Assembly: GCA_023634235.1 (NCBI GenBank) | Contig: JAMKCF010000020.1 | Location: 6,324,001 to 6,388,000 of the forward strand | Length of the DNA stretch: 64,000 nt | Direction: 5' to 3' | DNA from: Pisaster brevispinus | Taxonomy: Eukaryota; Echinodermata; Asteroidea; Forcipulatida; Asteriidae | In this document: piece by piece, positions 11,271 to 23,118 of the stretch | Position numbering within the stretch: position 1 is the first letter of the stretch | Layout of the letters: every line of letters begins with the position of its first letter | The notes under the pieces: model-generated | The model's database searches: none | What the model was told of the DNA's origin: nothing | Seen by the model: the letters and a program-made list of their open reading frames with translations, nothing else | Translations under genes and position numbers: made by a program

Positions 11271-11375
11271 TTAACAATACAAAAACCTTTCATTCTCTAC
11301 GAGTATACTCATAGTGGCAGAATCTGTAACACCTGTTACTACGAATATACTCGTAGGCAGCAGTCAATGTGTTAA
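11120..11375. mobile_element. piggyBac-like MITE flanked by TTAA
   Basis: The left end TTAACACGTTGACTGCC (11120) is mirrored at the right by GCAGTCAATGTGTTAA ending at 11375, so about 12 of 13 terminal bases after TTAA pair. TTAA at both borders is the piggyBac target duplication. The 256 bp interior is noncoding and carries a smaller palindrome built on tacgagtatactc (about 11297-11355). Its left part overlaps the tandem duplication, and a left end of the same type also lies at 10862. Confidence 0.6.
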
Positions 11376-11499
11376 AGACTTGAGTGGTCCACACAGGACA
11401 GAAAACTGGGGGGTTAATTACCCAGTAATCTGATCCCACTGTCTTATATTACAGAAGTTTTTGTCATTTATTTGTTTATAATAAGAATAAGAATAATAA

Positions 11500-11920
11500 T
11501 AATACTGGGTTCTTATATAGCGCTTTATCACACCCCTACGGCCATATCAAGGCGCTCAGTATTTTTTTCCTGCAAGGTATGTGGAGGTACATTTTAAAGT
11601 ACAAGACCTATTCCTTTATAGCACCATGTAATGGTTTACAAGGTGCTGAGGCGCAACATATGTTGCCGATCAGACCAGGAACACCGGGGCAAACCCTTTC
11701 TCTTTATGATAAGTGCACTGGGTTCTTTTACATGTATTAGACAACACACAGGAACTACAACTTCACGTCCCATCTAAGGGACGCAACAATAATGGTGAAG
11801 TGTCTTGCTTAAGGACACAGGAGTGTCACGACTGGAACTCAAACCCACACTCTGCTGATCAGAAACACCAGAGCTTGTGATAGGTGTTCTTATCCGCTCG
11901 GCCCCGACATGCCAGGGAAG
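11500..11920 (-). mobile_element. tRNA-derived SINE, long form
   Basis: Read on the minus strand, the head carries an A-box-like GGCCGAGCGGATAAGA (plus 11891-11903) and a B-box-like GGGTTTGAGTTCCAG (plus 11832-11846), the internal RNA polymerase III promoter of a Leu/Ser-like tRNA. The body then continues through the 'cttgcttaaggacac' and 'gtgcactgggttcttttac' phrases to a 'tatatagcgctt' block near 11520. The B box deviates from consensus, so the copy is probably inactive. The same family occurs at 12995-13118. Confidence 0.7.
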
Positions 11921-12064
11921 AGTGAAATCATACATGTGGCCCTGTGCAAGCAAGTCATGAGATGAGACCATGTATGATCACTAAAACCATTTTGATGGTA
12001 TTCTATAAATGCATCAAATAGTTATAGGGTTTTTTTAAAGAACAAGCAAAGACAAAAATAGAAC

Positions 12065-12593
12065 CAAAATGTTCAAAAGCTTTCTCAAGAAGTTTTGTCA
12101 GTTACAAAACTTTTCCCCATGTTGAGGGAGAATCAAGTGTTGAAAGGCAAGCTTAAAAAACATTTGAGGCGTCATATACAGTTCTTTATAGAAACAGAAA
12201 GGAGAAAAGGGGGAGGTAGGATTAATGAACAAATGGTGAAGGGCAAAAAAGGAATCAGGTATGCGTGTGTGGGGTGGGGGTGGGGGAGGACAGAAAGGAG
12301 AGATGGTGTGAGAAAAAATAAGACTGCGTGCCTAGGCACTCGGTCTCTCTTTTTCCTCACACCCCCTCCTTTCCCTCCACCACCACCAACCCCCCCCCCC
12401 TACACACACCTGTTCTTCTGTTGTTGCCCTTAACCATATGTTTATTTTTCCTACCTCCCCTTCCCCCCTTTCTATTTCTATAAAGAACTGTATCATATGA
12501 TGCCTCAAAGATTTTTAAGCTTGCCTTTCAATACTTGATTCTCACTCGACATGGGAAGCTTCTGACAGAACTTCAAGCTTTTGAAAATTTGTA
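12065..12593. mobile_element. Foldback element or long hairpin, about 530 bp
   Basis: The left arm from about 12072 (ttcaaaagcttt...gtcagttacaaaac...) is the reverse complement of the right arm ending near 12590. Matching blocks include aatcaagtgttgaaaggcaa, gcttaaaaa and tatacagttctttatag. The centre is purine-rich on the left (ggggtgggggtggggg) and pyrimidine-rich on the right (ccctccaccaccacc), so it too can pair. No protein is supported. It is either a foldback transposon or a hairpin RNA source. Confidence 0.65.
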
Positions 12594-12994
12594 GTGTACG
12601 TGTTTTGGTCCTATTTTTCTCTTTGCATGTTACTTTTTTAAAAATCTCAGTTGATGCATACATTGAATACCATCAAAATGTATTTCGTGGTCACACATGG
12701 TCTCATCTAATGACTTGCTTGCACAAGGCAAAATTTTTTTTTTCTTGGCGAGATATCGTTTTAATATCACAAGGCCGGACGGCCACTTCAAGGTGGGGGG
12801 GGGGAGGCTTCGATCACTTAACTGATTTAGGCTGTCGACCCACATCAACTGTTGCCATCCAGGAGCACATTGCCACCTACTCCTGGGGCTGAAACTGGGT
12901 TACCCCCCTTCAGAGTCCGTAAGGACATGAAGGATGTGGGCATGGATATCATCAACTAGGAGCCTGGCTGTTAGAGCAGAATGTACTACCTTCC
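12594..12994. other. Spacer, no gene recognised
   Basis: Mixed-composition DNA with a G run near 12796-12804. No motif-bearing frame was found. Confidence 0.45.
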
Positions 12995-13118
12995 CAACAT
13001 TTTACGAGACAATAGTGTCTTGCTCAAGGGCACAAGTGTCATGACTGGGATTCGAACCCACACTCTGCTGCTGCTAATACCAGAGCTACTAGACCACTCG
13101 GCCATGACACACCACATG
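12995..13118 (-). mobile_element. tRNA-derived SINE, tRNA-like head
   Basis: On the minus strand the A box TGGCCGAGTGG (plus 13094-13104) and a perfect B-box core GGGTTCGAATCCC (plus 13047-13059) sit at tRNA spacing with a Leu/Ser-like layout. They are followed by the 'cttgagcaagacac' tail phrase. It is not a usable tRNA gene, because the acceptor stem does not close and the SINE tail follows directly. Confidence 0.8.
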
Positions 13119-14959
13119 TATGATTTCACTTTTCCATCTATAAACATAAACAGCTGGCATGTTATGTGTTTCTGCATGTGGAGTGTGCTGTGGGCATTGC
13201 TTTAATGGAGTAGATAGAATAGATAAAGAAGAACTTGGTAGCGATGAAGCGGAAATAGAATAATCAAGCCTTTTGTTTTGGCGAAACTTGTAGGGCTATA
13301 ATAAGCTTACTGTCCTTTTAGCCTTCTAAATAGTCTTCTTAATCAACAAGTTGTTTTAATGTAATTAACATGCCTTGAACATGTTGATATCAGCCTCCAA
13401 ACAATGTGATACACTTTGATAGACACGTAGTAATGTATTATGGTAGTTTCAATATCTTACTAAGTTTGTGGTGAAACAAGAACTACACTCAAGAAATGTT
13501 TCTATGACCAACGATTCACAGTCAACACCCAAAGGCTGGATACACCTATAGGACATCACTTCAATCTTCCTAATCATTCCATTTCTGACATGATTTTACA
13601 GGGCACTGAAGCACTAGGAAACCAAAGCTATAGAGACTGTTCATCTGAGTGTGGAGAAACTGTGGATAAGGCACCTCCAGACCATTCAACCCCCATGGTC
13701 TGAACATCCAAGAAGGAAATTACTAAATACCTAGTTTTCTTTGCCTTATCCTTTTCCCCACAGATATCCTCTTCCTAATCTGCCTCAGTCACTAATTAAA
13801 TACTTTTTTCCCTCTTCCCACCTTTGATTTTGTCTTTTGTGTTTCCAATCTCTTGTTGTCAAACCTCCCCTCTACCCCGCCCCTCTTTGTCAACCTTTTG
13901 TGGTCAAACTAGGGTAGAACCCTCCCCTTCTTCATTGTTTGTCCCAGTTGCTTTTTCTGTGTGCTTGCCTCTCTCTCTCTCTGTCTTTTTACTTTGTTCC
14001 ACTTGACTGCTTCTGTTACACCAGTATACCTGTTTATGTGTGTGTTGTGTCATCATTTAGAGTCGAAACCTCAGGCCATCAAGTATTTTTTATAAAACAA
14101 AAAATATAAAACATGCAAGTGAATTTCGCAAAATTACATGTTTTTCTGCCTAATTTCTGCCCTTAATAATGGTATTTTTATCAGCAACCATTTCCGTTGA
14201 ATCATGATTTGAGGATCGGTTTTACAGAGTTTTTCTGCGCTGACATCTTCGCAAGTAACAACCCGTGTTCGACAATGATTTTTGGGAAAAACTCAATGAA
14301 CTTTGCCCTGCATTGCACGCAAAGCCTACTACAGGCTACAGGCTACTGTACGAATACCTGATGAATTGTGTGTACATGGAGAACAGGTGGGTGACTGAAT
14401 GTTATTCGTTGGTAATTGTGTATGGTTTGACAGCCTGAGCTGATGGCTGGCTGTGGCCATGTCGCGTGCTGAGAGAAAGTGTGGCATATTACAAAATTTA
14501 TAGACTCAACCATCATGTACAACAACATGTACTCTGATACCACACAGTATTCTGACTACTCAAACCTTTGGACTCAACTCCAACACTGAACACAGCGAGG
14601 AAATGTGTTTTTTTCCTAGTTAGATCTTGCAGTCGATTTGTTTACATATTTTCACACATAGGGTTTACACACATAGGGTTTACGCAGAAACAAGCAGATC
14701 CAATGAATACTAAAAAATCACCAAAAACATCAGGCAAGTTTGGCCACAAAATAAAGGTAATAAAAAATAGTAAAATCTTGGGAAAGATAAAATATGTTCG
14801 AACTACTAGGCTGAAAAAGCTAATAACATTGTTAAAACCATTTGTAACCCTAGGGACATACATGTAATCTATTTGACAATTGGAATCTTTAAGAAAAGTA
14901 ATTACTTTGCTTGCACAAAGATATATTTCAACTGTACAATTCAGACAAATGAAACTTAC
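13119..14959. other. Noncoding DNA, probably first intron of the ketohexokinase gene
   Basis: Contains CT-rich stretches (about 13800-14000) and short uninformative frames. Because the ketohexokinase first exon on the minus strand splices leftward, this interval should be intron. I looked for the next exon (the GGNASN substrate-binding block) and did not find it. Confidence 0.4.
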
Positions 14960-15096
14960 CTGCTGTCTGTGTCTTCTAATGGGAAGTGGTCTAATACACT
15001 GATGATATCTAGACATACAAGTCCAACAACTAACACTCTCTTCTTAGCTCTATCATCAACCAGCTCCGAGAATTTCTCATTACTCTCATTGGCCAT
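14960..15096 (-). CDS. KHK: Ketohexokinase (fructokinase), first coding exon
   Basis: Minus-strand exon starting at ATG 15096-15094 and ending at a canonical donor (cag|gtaag) with 45 full codons plus two bases. The product would phosphorylate fructose to fructose-1-phosphate in the cytosol. After a variable 19-residue leader the translation reads RVLVVGLVCLDIISVLDHFP then LEDTDS. This aligns with the N-terminal beta strand and first loop of animal ketohexokinase (VGLV.LD.IS...P.ED), a PfkB-family sugar kinase. The exon ends at the same place in the protein as the vertebrate first exon, from memory of that gene. Later exons, including GGNASN and GAGDTF blocks, were not found in the 15 kb to the left. 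They may lie outside the window, or this may be an orphan exon. The 5' UTR extends right of 15096. Confidence 0.75.
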
Positions 15097-16357
15097 TTCA
15101 ACTTCTCCAGTTCCAGGTGAGATCTTTCATGAGGAAACAAATAAATGAGAAATTTCAATGAGCATAAATAAATAAATACAACATTTGTATTTACAGCATG
15201 ATTGGTACTGCAGAAATAACACAATTGAATAAAAATCCCTCTTATATTAAAATTCCAATAGGTTTGCCCTTTTACTACACAGGGCATCCAACACAATGCA
15301 TGCACCAACACAAATTTGTACGCTTCACATCAAATGAATGGAAATGTACTGCCCTATACACAGTACATTTTCGTCCAAACAGGTCTGCAATCCCAGCTGC
15401 TGGATAATTGATCCACAGGGAGGTAAGGAACATTGGCCAAGTCCAGCCACAAATGGCTTGGAAAAGTGAGGGACAGTAACAGGACCCCTCGAATAGATCC
15501 AAGACAGTGAAGATAGTGCAAGTGGCGAGTAGAATATCCCGGTTAGAGGAACGCTTGAGGCGCAAATCTCAGAGACTTTGCTATATTCTGGTTTGGATAC
15601 CGGACTTGCCTTCAATACCAATATGCAGGGCACAGAACAGAAGGCCATAGGAAGAGACTGGACACCTCTAAGAAGTACCATGAAAAAAGTCTTGGATGCC
15701 ACAGGCACAATCTACTGCCAATAGGGGAGACACATAACCCTGTGGAGGAGCCAGTGAAACAAAATTATTGAACAAGAAGAAAGTAAGGAATTGGGCTGTG
15801 ATGAGATTGGAGGCACAGAAGCCTCGAAGGAAACACCATGGCCTCTCAAATGAGATCAACAAATACATGTAGTAGGACATAAGCAATTGCATGACAGGGG
15901 TCCGGTCATCCCAGGATTGATTTGGACTGTTTTTGGTGATAAGCAGCCTTGGATAGACTATAAGGAACATTTCAAGTCATGAATGGGATGATGAGGAGGC
16001 AGCAGTATCTCTAGTGGCAAGCTCAGAAGGCACGAAGGAGGAGAAAAGAAGAGACTTTTATACAGTGAACTTCTCAATCCTCTGGATGGACATTTTTGAC
16101 TTGGGGAGTGACAGGAAAATTTCCTTCTGGAGCCGAGGAATAAAGGGCCGAAGGAACCTTTCCAGGCAATGGCAAGATTTTTGTGCCTGACAATCATGGA
16201 CACGGTCGTTCAAGCAATTTCACCCTCTGTCGTTGAAAGGTAGCCAGTGCATTGTGAACGTCATGAACAGACCTTGTGTCGACCTCTGTTGACCTTGTAT
16301 AAAGAATATTGAATTCATGGACTTTCTTCCCTTTTTTTGATTGACTCATTTACCAAA
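15097..16357. other. Ketohexokinase upstream region and unidentified coding-like remnant
   Basis: Right of the exon lies the probable 5' UTR/promoter. Between about 15430 and 16240 the sequence is less AT-rich and both strands carry moderately long interrupted frames, such as a plus-strand stretch reading MQGTEQKAIGRDWTPLRSTM near 15620. I do not recognise a family. It could be a decayed repeat or an old retroelement piece. Confidence 0.3.
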
Positions 16358-16640
16358 ACAAGAATAGTGTGTTGACAAACACAAATGCCCCACTGAGATT
16401 AGTCTCAATCATCTTGAGTTATCACTCAGTCAACATTTCTATTGTTTTACTCATAATGACTTTGACATTCCAAAAAGAATAGGCTTCTGGGGTATCCCAA
16501 GACCATTAATCCACATACCAAGTTTGGAGTTGATATGCCAAGTCTTTCTTGAGTTATTACTCGGACAATGATTGTACACAGGCACAAACACAAGGCAAAC
16601 AATATGCACTGTCGGTTTCACAGGTGGGGCATAAAAACTT
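16358..16640. repeat. Dispersed repeat, copy 1
   Basis: Shares an extended, diverged match in the same orientation with 27256-27500. Common blocks include tgtgttgacaaacacaaatg, gagttatc, 'aatttggagt'/'aagtttggagt' and a terminal 'ggcggggcataa'/'ggtggggcataa'. Noncoding, about 280 bp. Confidence 0.7.
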
Positions 16641-19048
16641 TTGACCTGTGACTTTAAATTATTTAAAGCTGTAATAGACATACAAATAATGGCATAAGAA
16701 TAATGCATTTGAAAATTAGTGCGAGATCATTCATGTCAAAAACTCACAGGCTGCCCAGTAACCATGAAAAAGACTGTATTTTGTGGTAATTTTTCTTTAT
16801 AACTGAAGTCTTCCCGAAATACATTAAACTGACAATTTTGTCCATTGACTGAAGCAGTTTGAAACTAAGCCTAGTAGTAGGTTTCAATATGTTAAGGCAA
16901 GTTTTCATACTGTGTGTGTGTTTTCATACATGTATTACAGATACCAGCAGGAAACCTGCACCTACGTGATGGTTCCACTAGTTGAGTTGATTTTAAATAG
17001 GGCAATTATTGCACAAAAATATATAGAATTGCAAAATATCATGAAGTCCTAATATCATTTCATCCCTGGTCTCTTCATTATGCACTATCGACAACCTGAT
17101 GATGATTTACACAATAGCCATGTGACAACAAAGTTGTGATCAGACCACTGTAGGTTAAATATGATGTTTTGTTTTATGATGTTAACATTGAAAAAAAAGT
17201 GACAAATAAATTAAATCCTCAGTTTCCAAATGATAGATCCCATAAAAGCATACATATGCAACACACTGCACGCAACAGAGAAAAAGGCCTGTAAAACTAT
17301 GGAATTTTCTTTTCTTTGCTCATATCTAAGTCTATGCTAAATGGATTTTGTTCATTCATAACATGACCCGGTCCATAATCTGTGCTCCATAAAACTTTTG
17401 AGACCTTTAGGCATAAAAATAATGGAAAACCTATATATTTATACCTGTCTACGGTTTGTCTATACGTGTAGTTTTTCGAATCTGTCATCAGGCCATTTTG
17501 TCGTTTGAAGATTAAGGTCTTAGATTTTTAATTTGTATTCTTCTTAGAACCAGATGAAGAGGAGAGACTCTAGACAGATTTTTTTATTTTTTTATTTTTT
17601 AAATTTTTTATCTATTCCTCTTTGTAATCCTGTCTCTTTTTTTTCTTTCTTCCTTTTTTCTTCTGTTTATTTGATGTATTTATTGTTTGCAGGATGGCTC
17701 TGAGAAGAGCAGGTTTGTTAGTCGATGGCTGTGTTGATGCTTCATATCATCAGGTCGGTCAGGTGTTTGCAGGCGGACAGCAAGCTTCAAGACTTTAGCT
17801 CTCCTTCCTACAGCTTAAAGTTCTTCCCAGTCTGTTTTTCTGTTTGATATGTAGGCCTATATAATTTTTTGTATTTCAAATTATTTGTTAAAATCACAAA
17901 AATGCATATTGCAGCCACAGGCTAAAATAAAACATTAGAACAATATTAAAGTAAAACTTTTATGCAAAAAAATAGTTAATGGCCTGACGCTTCAACCATA
18001 GTAGAAGCAGAGTCTTACTCAGCGGCTCAATGACAACAACACACATCAAACTTTGATGGAAATAACAACTTTTGCGGACCCTTTAAGCAGAAAAATTACT
18101 AAAGAAACAAAGACATCAATAAATATTAAGGAAACACAGACATCAGTAAATCAATAAATGCTAAGGTAGAAATTTGTAAAAACAATTACTAAAAATGCAC
18201 GATTGGTCACATCTTGAAAAAAAATAGCGTGTTAACCCTATGAGAAATCTTCAGATTGGGATTTTTTTTTTTTTTTTTTTTTTTTTGAGAAAGGTTTTTG
18301 AAAGGTGTTATTTAAAGGGAGAAGCTTTACACATAAAAACAGTATTCTTTTACTATAAAGTCTTTGAAGTTTGCGTGCCATCATAAATAAGTGTGCTTGC
18401 ATTAGTTGACGTAGGGTTCAATTGAATTGAATGGAATTGACTTGGGTATCAACTGTTGTGATGAAGTCCATTGATTAAACATCTTGTGACACTACAGAGT
18501 AAGCCTTAGTCTGATGATCTTCCAACGCCGCATTTCAAACCACCGTTGCCCAACTCCAGGTGACTTTGGGGGGGATGACTGTGTGGGGGGGGGGGATTAA
18601 CTTTGTCAGGGGGCGAGTTTGTATATGTGACGGGCATGTTTGCTAGGGCAACTTTGCTTGGGGCAAGTTGGCTGGCATTCTTTCCTTCCCTAGCCCACTT
18701 TGTTGGGCTGTTATGGCTCTCTTTTAATAGTTGTCATTACAGCCAAACATCCATACATGTCTAAAGTGCTAAGTTTTCCAAGTAACAGCAAGTCGTACCA
18801 CTTCGATTGCAAATATCGCCCTCTAATAACTAACGCATATTGCTCCTACATACTTCACCTTATTCCTTACGTTTGTGATACATGTTCAAGCTTACCAAAG
18901 AAATGATTTGTCCAGATATGGTGTTTTGAAAATTAAGAATAAAAAAACCCATGTAAAAATTGTATTCACATCTGTCGAGACTGGGCACCACCATCTTTGT
19001 ATCGTGAAAGTTGGTAGAAAGTTATGGCGCCTGGCCCAGCCCGCCAAT
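16641..19048. other. Long noncoding stretch, no gene recognised
   Basis: AT-rich, with a T run at about 18260-18286 and G runs near 18560-18595. Short frames show no motifs. Nothing else was seen. Confidence 0.5.
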
Positions 19049-19095
19049 AGACCTTATGCATTGATGTCATCAAGCCGCAATCTTAGAGGTAAACC
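19049..19095. repeat. Terminal fragment of the ACCTTATGC inverted-repeat family
   Basis: CCAATAGACCTTATGCA followed by 'atcttagaggtaaa' matches the ends of the element at 55083-55481. Only one end was found here, so this is a solo fragment. Confidence 0.5.
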
Positions 19096-19867
19096 ATCGA
19101 TGACACAAGGGGGTTGGGGCAGCGGAAGGGGTATTGCGCAATCACTATCGATCGCGGTTTGGGTAGACGACGACCATTAAAAATATTTTTTTTAAACATG
19201 TTTACCGATTAAATACTCTCTTTAACAGCACTGAAAACATGGCAGGATAGATCGTAAGAGCATTTTCAGTTGTTAAGGTGGTTAGTTTTATATAAAATGA
19301 GTTAAAATATTACCGGCTAACACGTAAGAATGGGTCCAGGTGGGAATTTCATTACAAAACGTCTCCCCTAAAATGGCTACAAATATCAACATAATGTGAA
19401 CAATTTTATCGTTCATCTGCTGATTTTTTTCAATGAACGTAATATTTAAGGATAGATCTTTCATTCCTGAAAGTTAAGAAATCCCTCCATACTTCCTCTG
19501 GATATTTGACGATTTTTAGAAGTTTGTTTTTTAGAAAATGGTTTCTGCCTAGACGTGGTTTGCATGCAAACGATCGTCTGTTGACGGACGGGAACATTTG
19601 CCGCAGGTAGTGTTAATTCTGAGGAAACGCACACATCTTAAACATATGTAATACATGTTGTTTACATTGTTAAATACATGTTGTTTATTAAATTATTAAA
19701 TTACTGAAGCAGTTGGCAACCCAAAAAAACATTTAAGATGTCTAGTTATCTAGTTTAAAGATTTTGTGAGTTTACAACTTATTGAGATAATTATCACCCT
19801 CTAACAAAATGGACCCGTTTTTTGCATAACGTCATGCGCCTCGATCAGCCCCAAGTGACCTGCTCCA
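19096..19867. other. Spacer, no gene recognised
   Basis: Includes two nearby copies of 'aatacatgttgttta' (about 19650-19690). No coding signal. Confidence 0.45.
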
Positions 19868-20045
19868 CAAACAGTGCCCAATTTCATAGGGCTGCTAAGC
19901 ACACGTTTTGTGCTTACGGTGCGGTCCTTGGCAACATTTCCATTTCATACAGACCGTAAGCAGCCGTTTTTTGCTTACAAAGCACGCAAAAACATATGCT
20001 AACCGGCCATATTTTGTGCTAACTTTCCGTCGGCTATTTTGCTTT
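19868..20045. repeat. Interspersed repeat beginning GCCCAATTTCATAG
   Basis: Starts gcccaatttcataggg ctgctaagcac and contains several 'gtgcttac'/'gctaac' alternations. A reverse-oriented relative lies at 37690-37857, ending in the complement of the same terminus. It is noncoding, about 170 bp, with MITE or SINE-like dispersal. Confidence 0.55.
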
Positions 20046-20054
20046 AAATGCAAA

Positions 20055-23020
20055 ATGGTGCTCGGAATGGTTAGACGTCGCGAACAGGGGCAAAATTATC
20101 CCGCCTATCGCCAGGGCAGGGTTTTCAGAGACCAAGAAAATCCCCTAGAGTTGTTCTCGCCATCGCAAGTTTGGTCTAGATATCGGTTGAGACCGCACAC
20201 CATTGTCTTCTAAACGACAATACAAGCGTTTGAGCTCGAACATACAACAGTGAATAACAAGGCTCTTCCCCCACTGCTGCAAGTTTGTCTGGTTTTGAGG
20301 TATTTGGCATCAGGAACGTTTGCAATCGTGGTCAGTGACACCGCTCCCCGGTGGAGCCATTGACAGGGGTATGAAAGCGCTAATCAAAGTCCTTGGTGAT
20401 GACCGCAAATCCATCAAATTCCTGATCCCCAGGATGAAGAAAGCATCCAAACCCTGAGTTGCCGGTAATTAAATAGGACACATGCCCTAAAATACTATAG
20501 ATTAATGATTTAAATAAACTTAAACATGTTAAAAGCAAATTTACACCCCAGTTGTTGTCAAAACAGTTACTTGCCTGCATGAAATGGCACCACCACTGCC
20601 AACGATAAAGTTGACTTTCAGTATCCGTATCAACAGGGTCACAGGGATAAATAACAAGGGGTTACTACTCTTGCTGAGTTCAGGAACACCCAAAAATCCA
20701 AACAGGGAGAACGATTCAAGTTTACGAACTTACGAAGTGCTTCCTGAGCACTGCTGTATACAGCGGTGATCATGAACTAAACTGGCAGGGGAGAGATCAT
20801 CAGAGAGATTTTATTACTCTGTGTGTGTTTAATAATGCTCTGAGCTCTGTGCAAGCGCTCAAGGGAAACAAATGTATTACAAAATAATGTGCAAAACGTT
20901 AAGGCAAGCGCACTGGGGGGGGGGGGGACACAGAGAAATGAAACAAAACAACAAATCATTTACTGGTACCACACAAGTTCAGTTACCTGTGAACAGGTAC
21001 TGAATAAAAGCAATCCGACAAAAATGGTTCTCATTAAAAGACACTTAATTTATTTTTAAACTATTAAATTGTTACATTCAATATAAATACAATGTATTAG
21101 GATAATTTCAATTAATAATATATAATTATATTTATAAATACATTTACAAAATAAAAACACAAATAGCTTAGAGATGTTTTTAGTATTTCAGTCTTGCCTA
21201 TTTTGTGGTAATAACCCTAAAGTGTAGGCTTAGCTCTCTTTAAAGGTAGATACTACAATGGTATTTGTTTTAACACTTTTAATAGCAGGATTCCCCAATG
21301 TGATAGGAGCCGTCGATGGAACCCATGTTAGGGTGGAGCCATCATCAGAGAGACGAGGAACACCTACATATATAGAAAAGGATTTGCATCCCTGAACTGT
21401 CAAGTAAATGAATTAAATATCCCATTTTTAAAACAGCACAAAGAGATAGTAAAGTATTAGTTGGGGCAAGATGACACATTTTCAGTCCTCTAATTTCACA
21501 GATACATATCATTAAACCAGTCAACTTTCTGCTCCACAGCTGGTGGTCTTGTTTAAGAGAAATATTATGGTTCTGGCCTACATGTTTTGTTATTGTTTTT
21601 ATGCAAATGGTTTTGACCAGTGGCTTTTGAATGGCTACTTTAATAAATCAATGCTGGGTCACATTTTGTCAAAAGATGACAGTATTTCAGATGCTTATAT
21701 TTTTCAGGCTTGTTGATACTGTAGTTGATACTGTAGTTGATACTACATGTATTAACAACTTTATACAAAGATTGTAGAATAGAATTCAATTTTTACTATT
21801 TGCGAATTCTCTACCATATCTTTTACAAGTTTCACAAGTATTTCTATTTTTATCTGCTAAATTGCAGTTTAGAAATCAAATTAAAATTAAACCAAATTGT
21901 GCAAGTATGTTTTATTGTTATTTCCAATGAAAAATCCCACCTCAACCGCCTCTAACATAATTGCAGATGGTGTGTGACTACCAAAAGCGGTTTCTTGATA
22001 TGGTGATCAAGTTCCATGGCTCTGCCCACGACAGCAGATTTTGGAGGGAGAGCTCTCTCGGTAGAGCTATGGAAGAAAGTAAGTAATTTTCCCAAATACA
22101 GGTTTTGTTTTTGCTTTGGGGTTTGCTACAAACAAAACTGAACAATCTTTAACTTTCACATGTTGGTTGAAATGCATTCATTTCAATATATTTTTGTTTG
22201 CTTTTGTTATCTTAATTCCTCATTGCAGCCAGATGGCCAAACTGCATCATATTGGGCGACAGCGCCTATTACCAGCGTGTATTCCTCATGACCCCCTACC
22301 CTGACCCTGAAAATGAGATACAAGCTGAGTATAACACAGTACATGCAGTAACAAGGTAGGTGTGCGTGCTTAGATTAAGCAAAGTTTTGAAACTTTTCCA
22401 TTAGGAGTAGTTAGGAGTAATTCTCTGGTAATATCCGAGGTAAAGCTCTTATTATTAGTTATCACACAAGCGCCTTGTAGTTTTAACCAAAGCACTCAAA
22501 GCAGTCAATATTTGTATATCATACACCTTGTTGCTATGGATCTACCAATCTGAATCAAGGATTCAAGTTTGCTTGAATATAAGGTGTTGTATACCTTTTC
22601 ATCAATTTTGGAAGCAATTAATCTACAGATTCAATAAATAGTTCTATGCAGATCACTCATCGAGCAGACGTTTGGTATTGCCAGAAGGCGATTTGCTCTG
22701 ATGACAACTGGAACAAGAGTAAGAGAGATGAGCAGCAAGAGAAATAATGGCATGCTGCCTCCTCCACTACTTTGGCATCGATGAAGGTAATCTTTCAACA
22801 ATAATTAAAACAAATTGTGTTTTTTTCAATTGTGAGATTAAAGACACAAAATAATTTTCAACATTCAATTAATTTTTCCCCAGGGGACCAAATGCCAGAA
22901 GAGCCTGAACAAGAAAGAATTCAAGAATCCAGTCAATATTTTGAAAGAGACGTCATTGGCAATGAAACCGCCATTGGAAAAGGAATGAGGAATGAAACCG
23001 CAGCTGCAATACAAAAATGA
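20055..23020 (+). pseudogene. PIF/Harbinger (HARBI1-type) transposase, spliced, mutated
   Basis: A DDE nuclease that would mobilise a Harbinger element, or a domesticated HARBI1-like gene. Six exon-like pieces: 20055-20464 (RVFRDQENPLELFS; LPPLLQVCLVLRYLASG; GMKALIKVLGDD), 21289-21403 (FPNVIGAVDGTHV, first Asp), 21967-22078 (HGSAHDSRFW), 22229-22355 (ILGDSAYYQRVFLMTP, second Asp), 22652-22786 (SLIEQTFGIARRRF, catalytic Glu) and 22884-23020 (C-terminal tail, TGA). GT-AG borders are present and phases agree across the last four exons. Defects: a TAA at 20211, frameshifts near 20415, 21370 and 22727, and a phase mismatch between the first two exons. A Myb-like partner protein was not found, and the terminal repeats were not located. 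Confidence 0.8.
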
Positions 23021-23118
23021 AGGACAGAGAGTTTACATGCTGAAAAATGTGCAAGGTTTTAGCTTTTATCTCCCGACTCAGACAATGGATTTGCGACACA
23101 TTTTCACAGGTTATTATA

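Noticed and set aside
12095..12433. 112-codon Pro-rich ORF
   Set aside because: It runs through the foldback element and its C-rich centre. The proline tract is a low-complexity artefact.
13047..13104. tRNA-Leu/Ser gene on the minus strand
   Set aside because: A and B boxes are good, but the acceptor stem does not pair and a SINE tail follows, so it is a SINE head.
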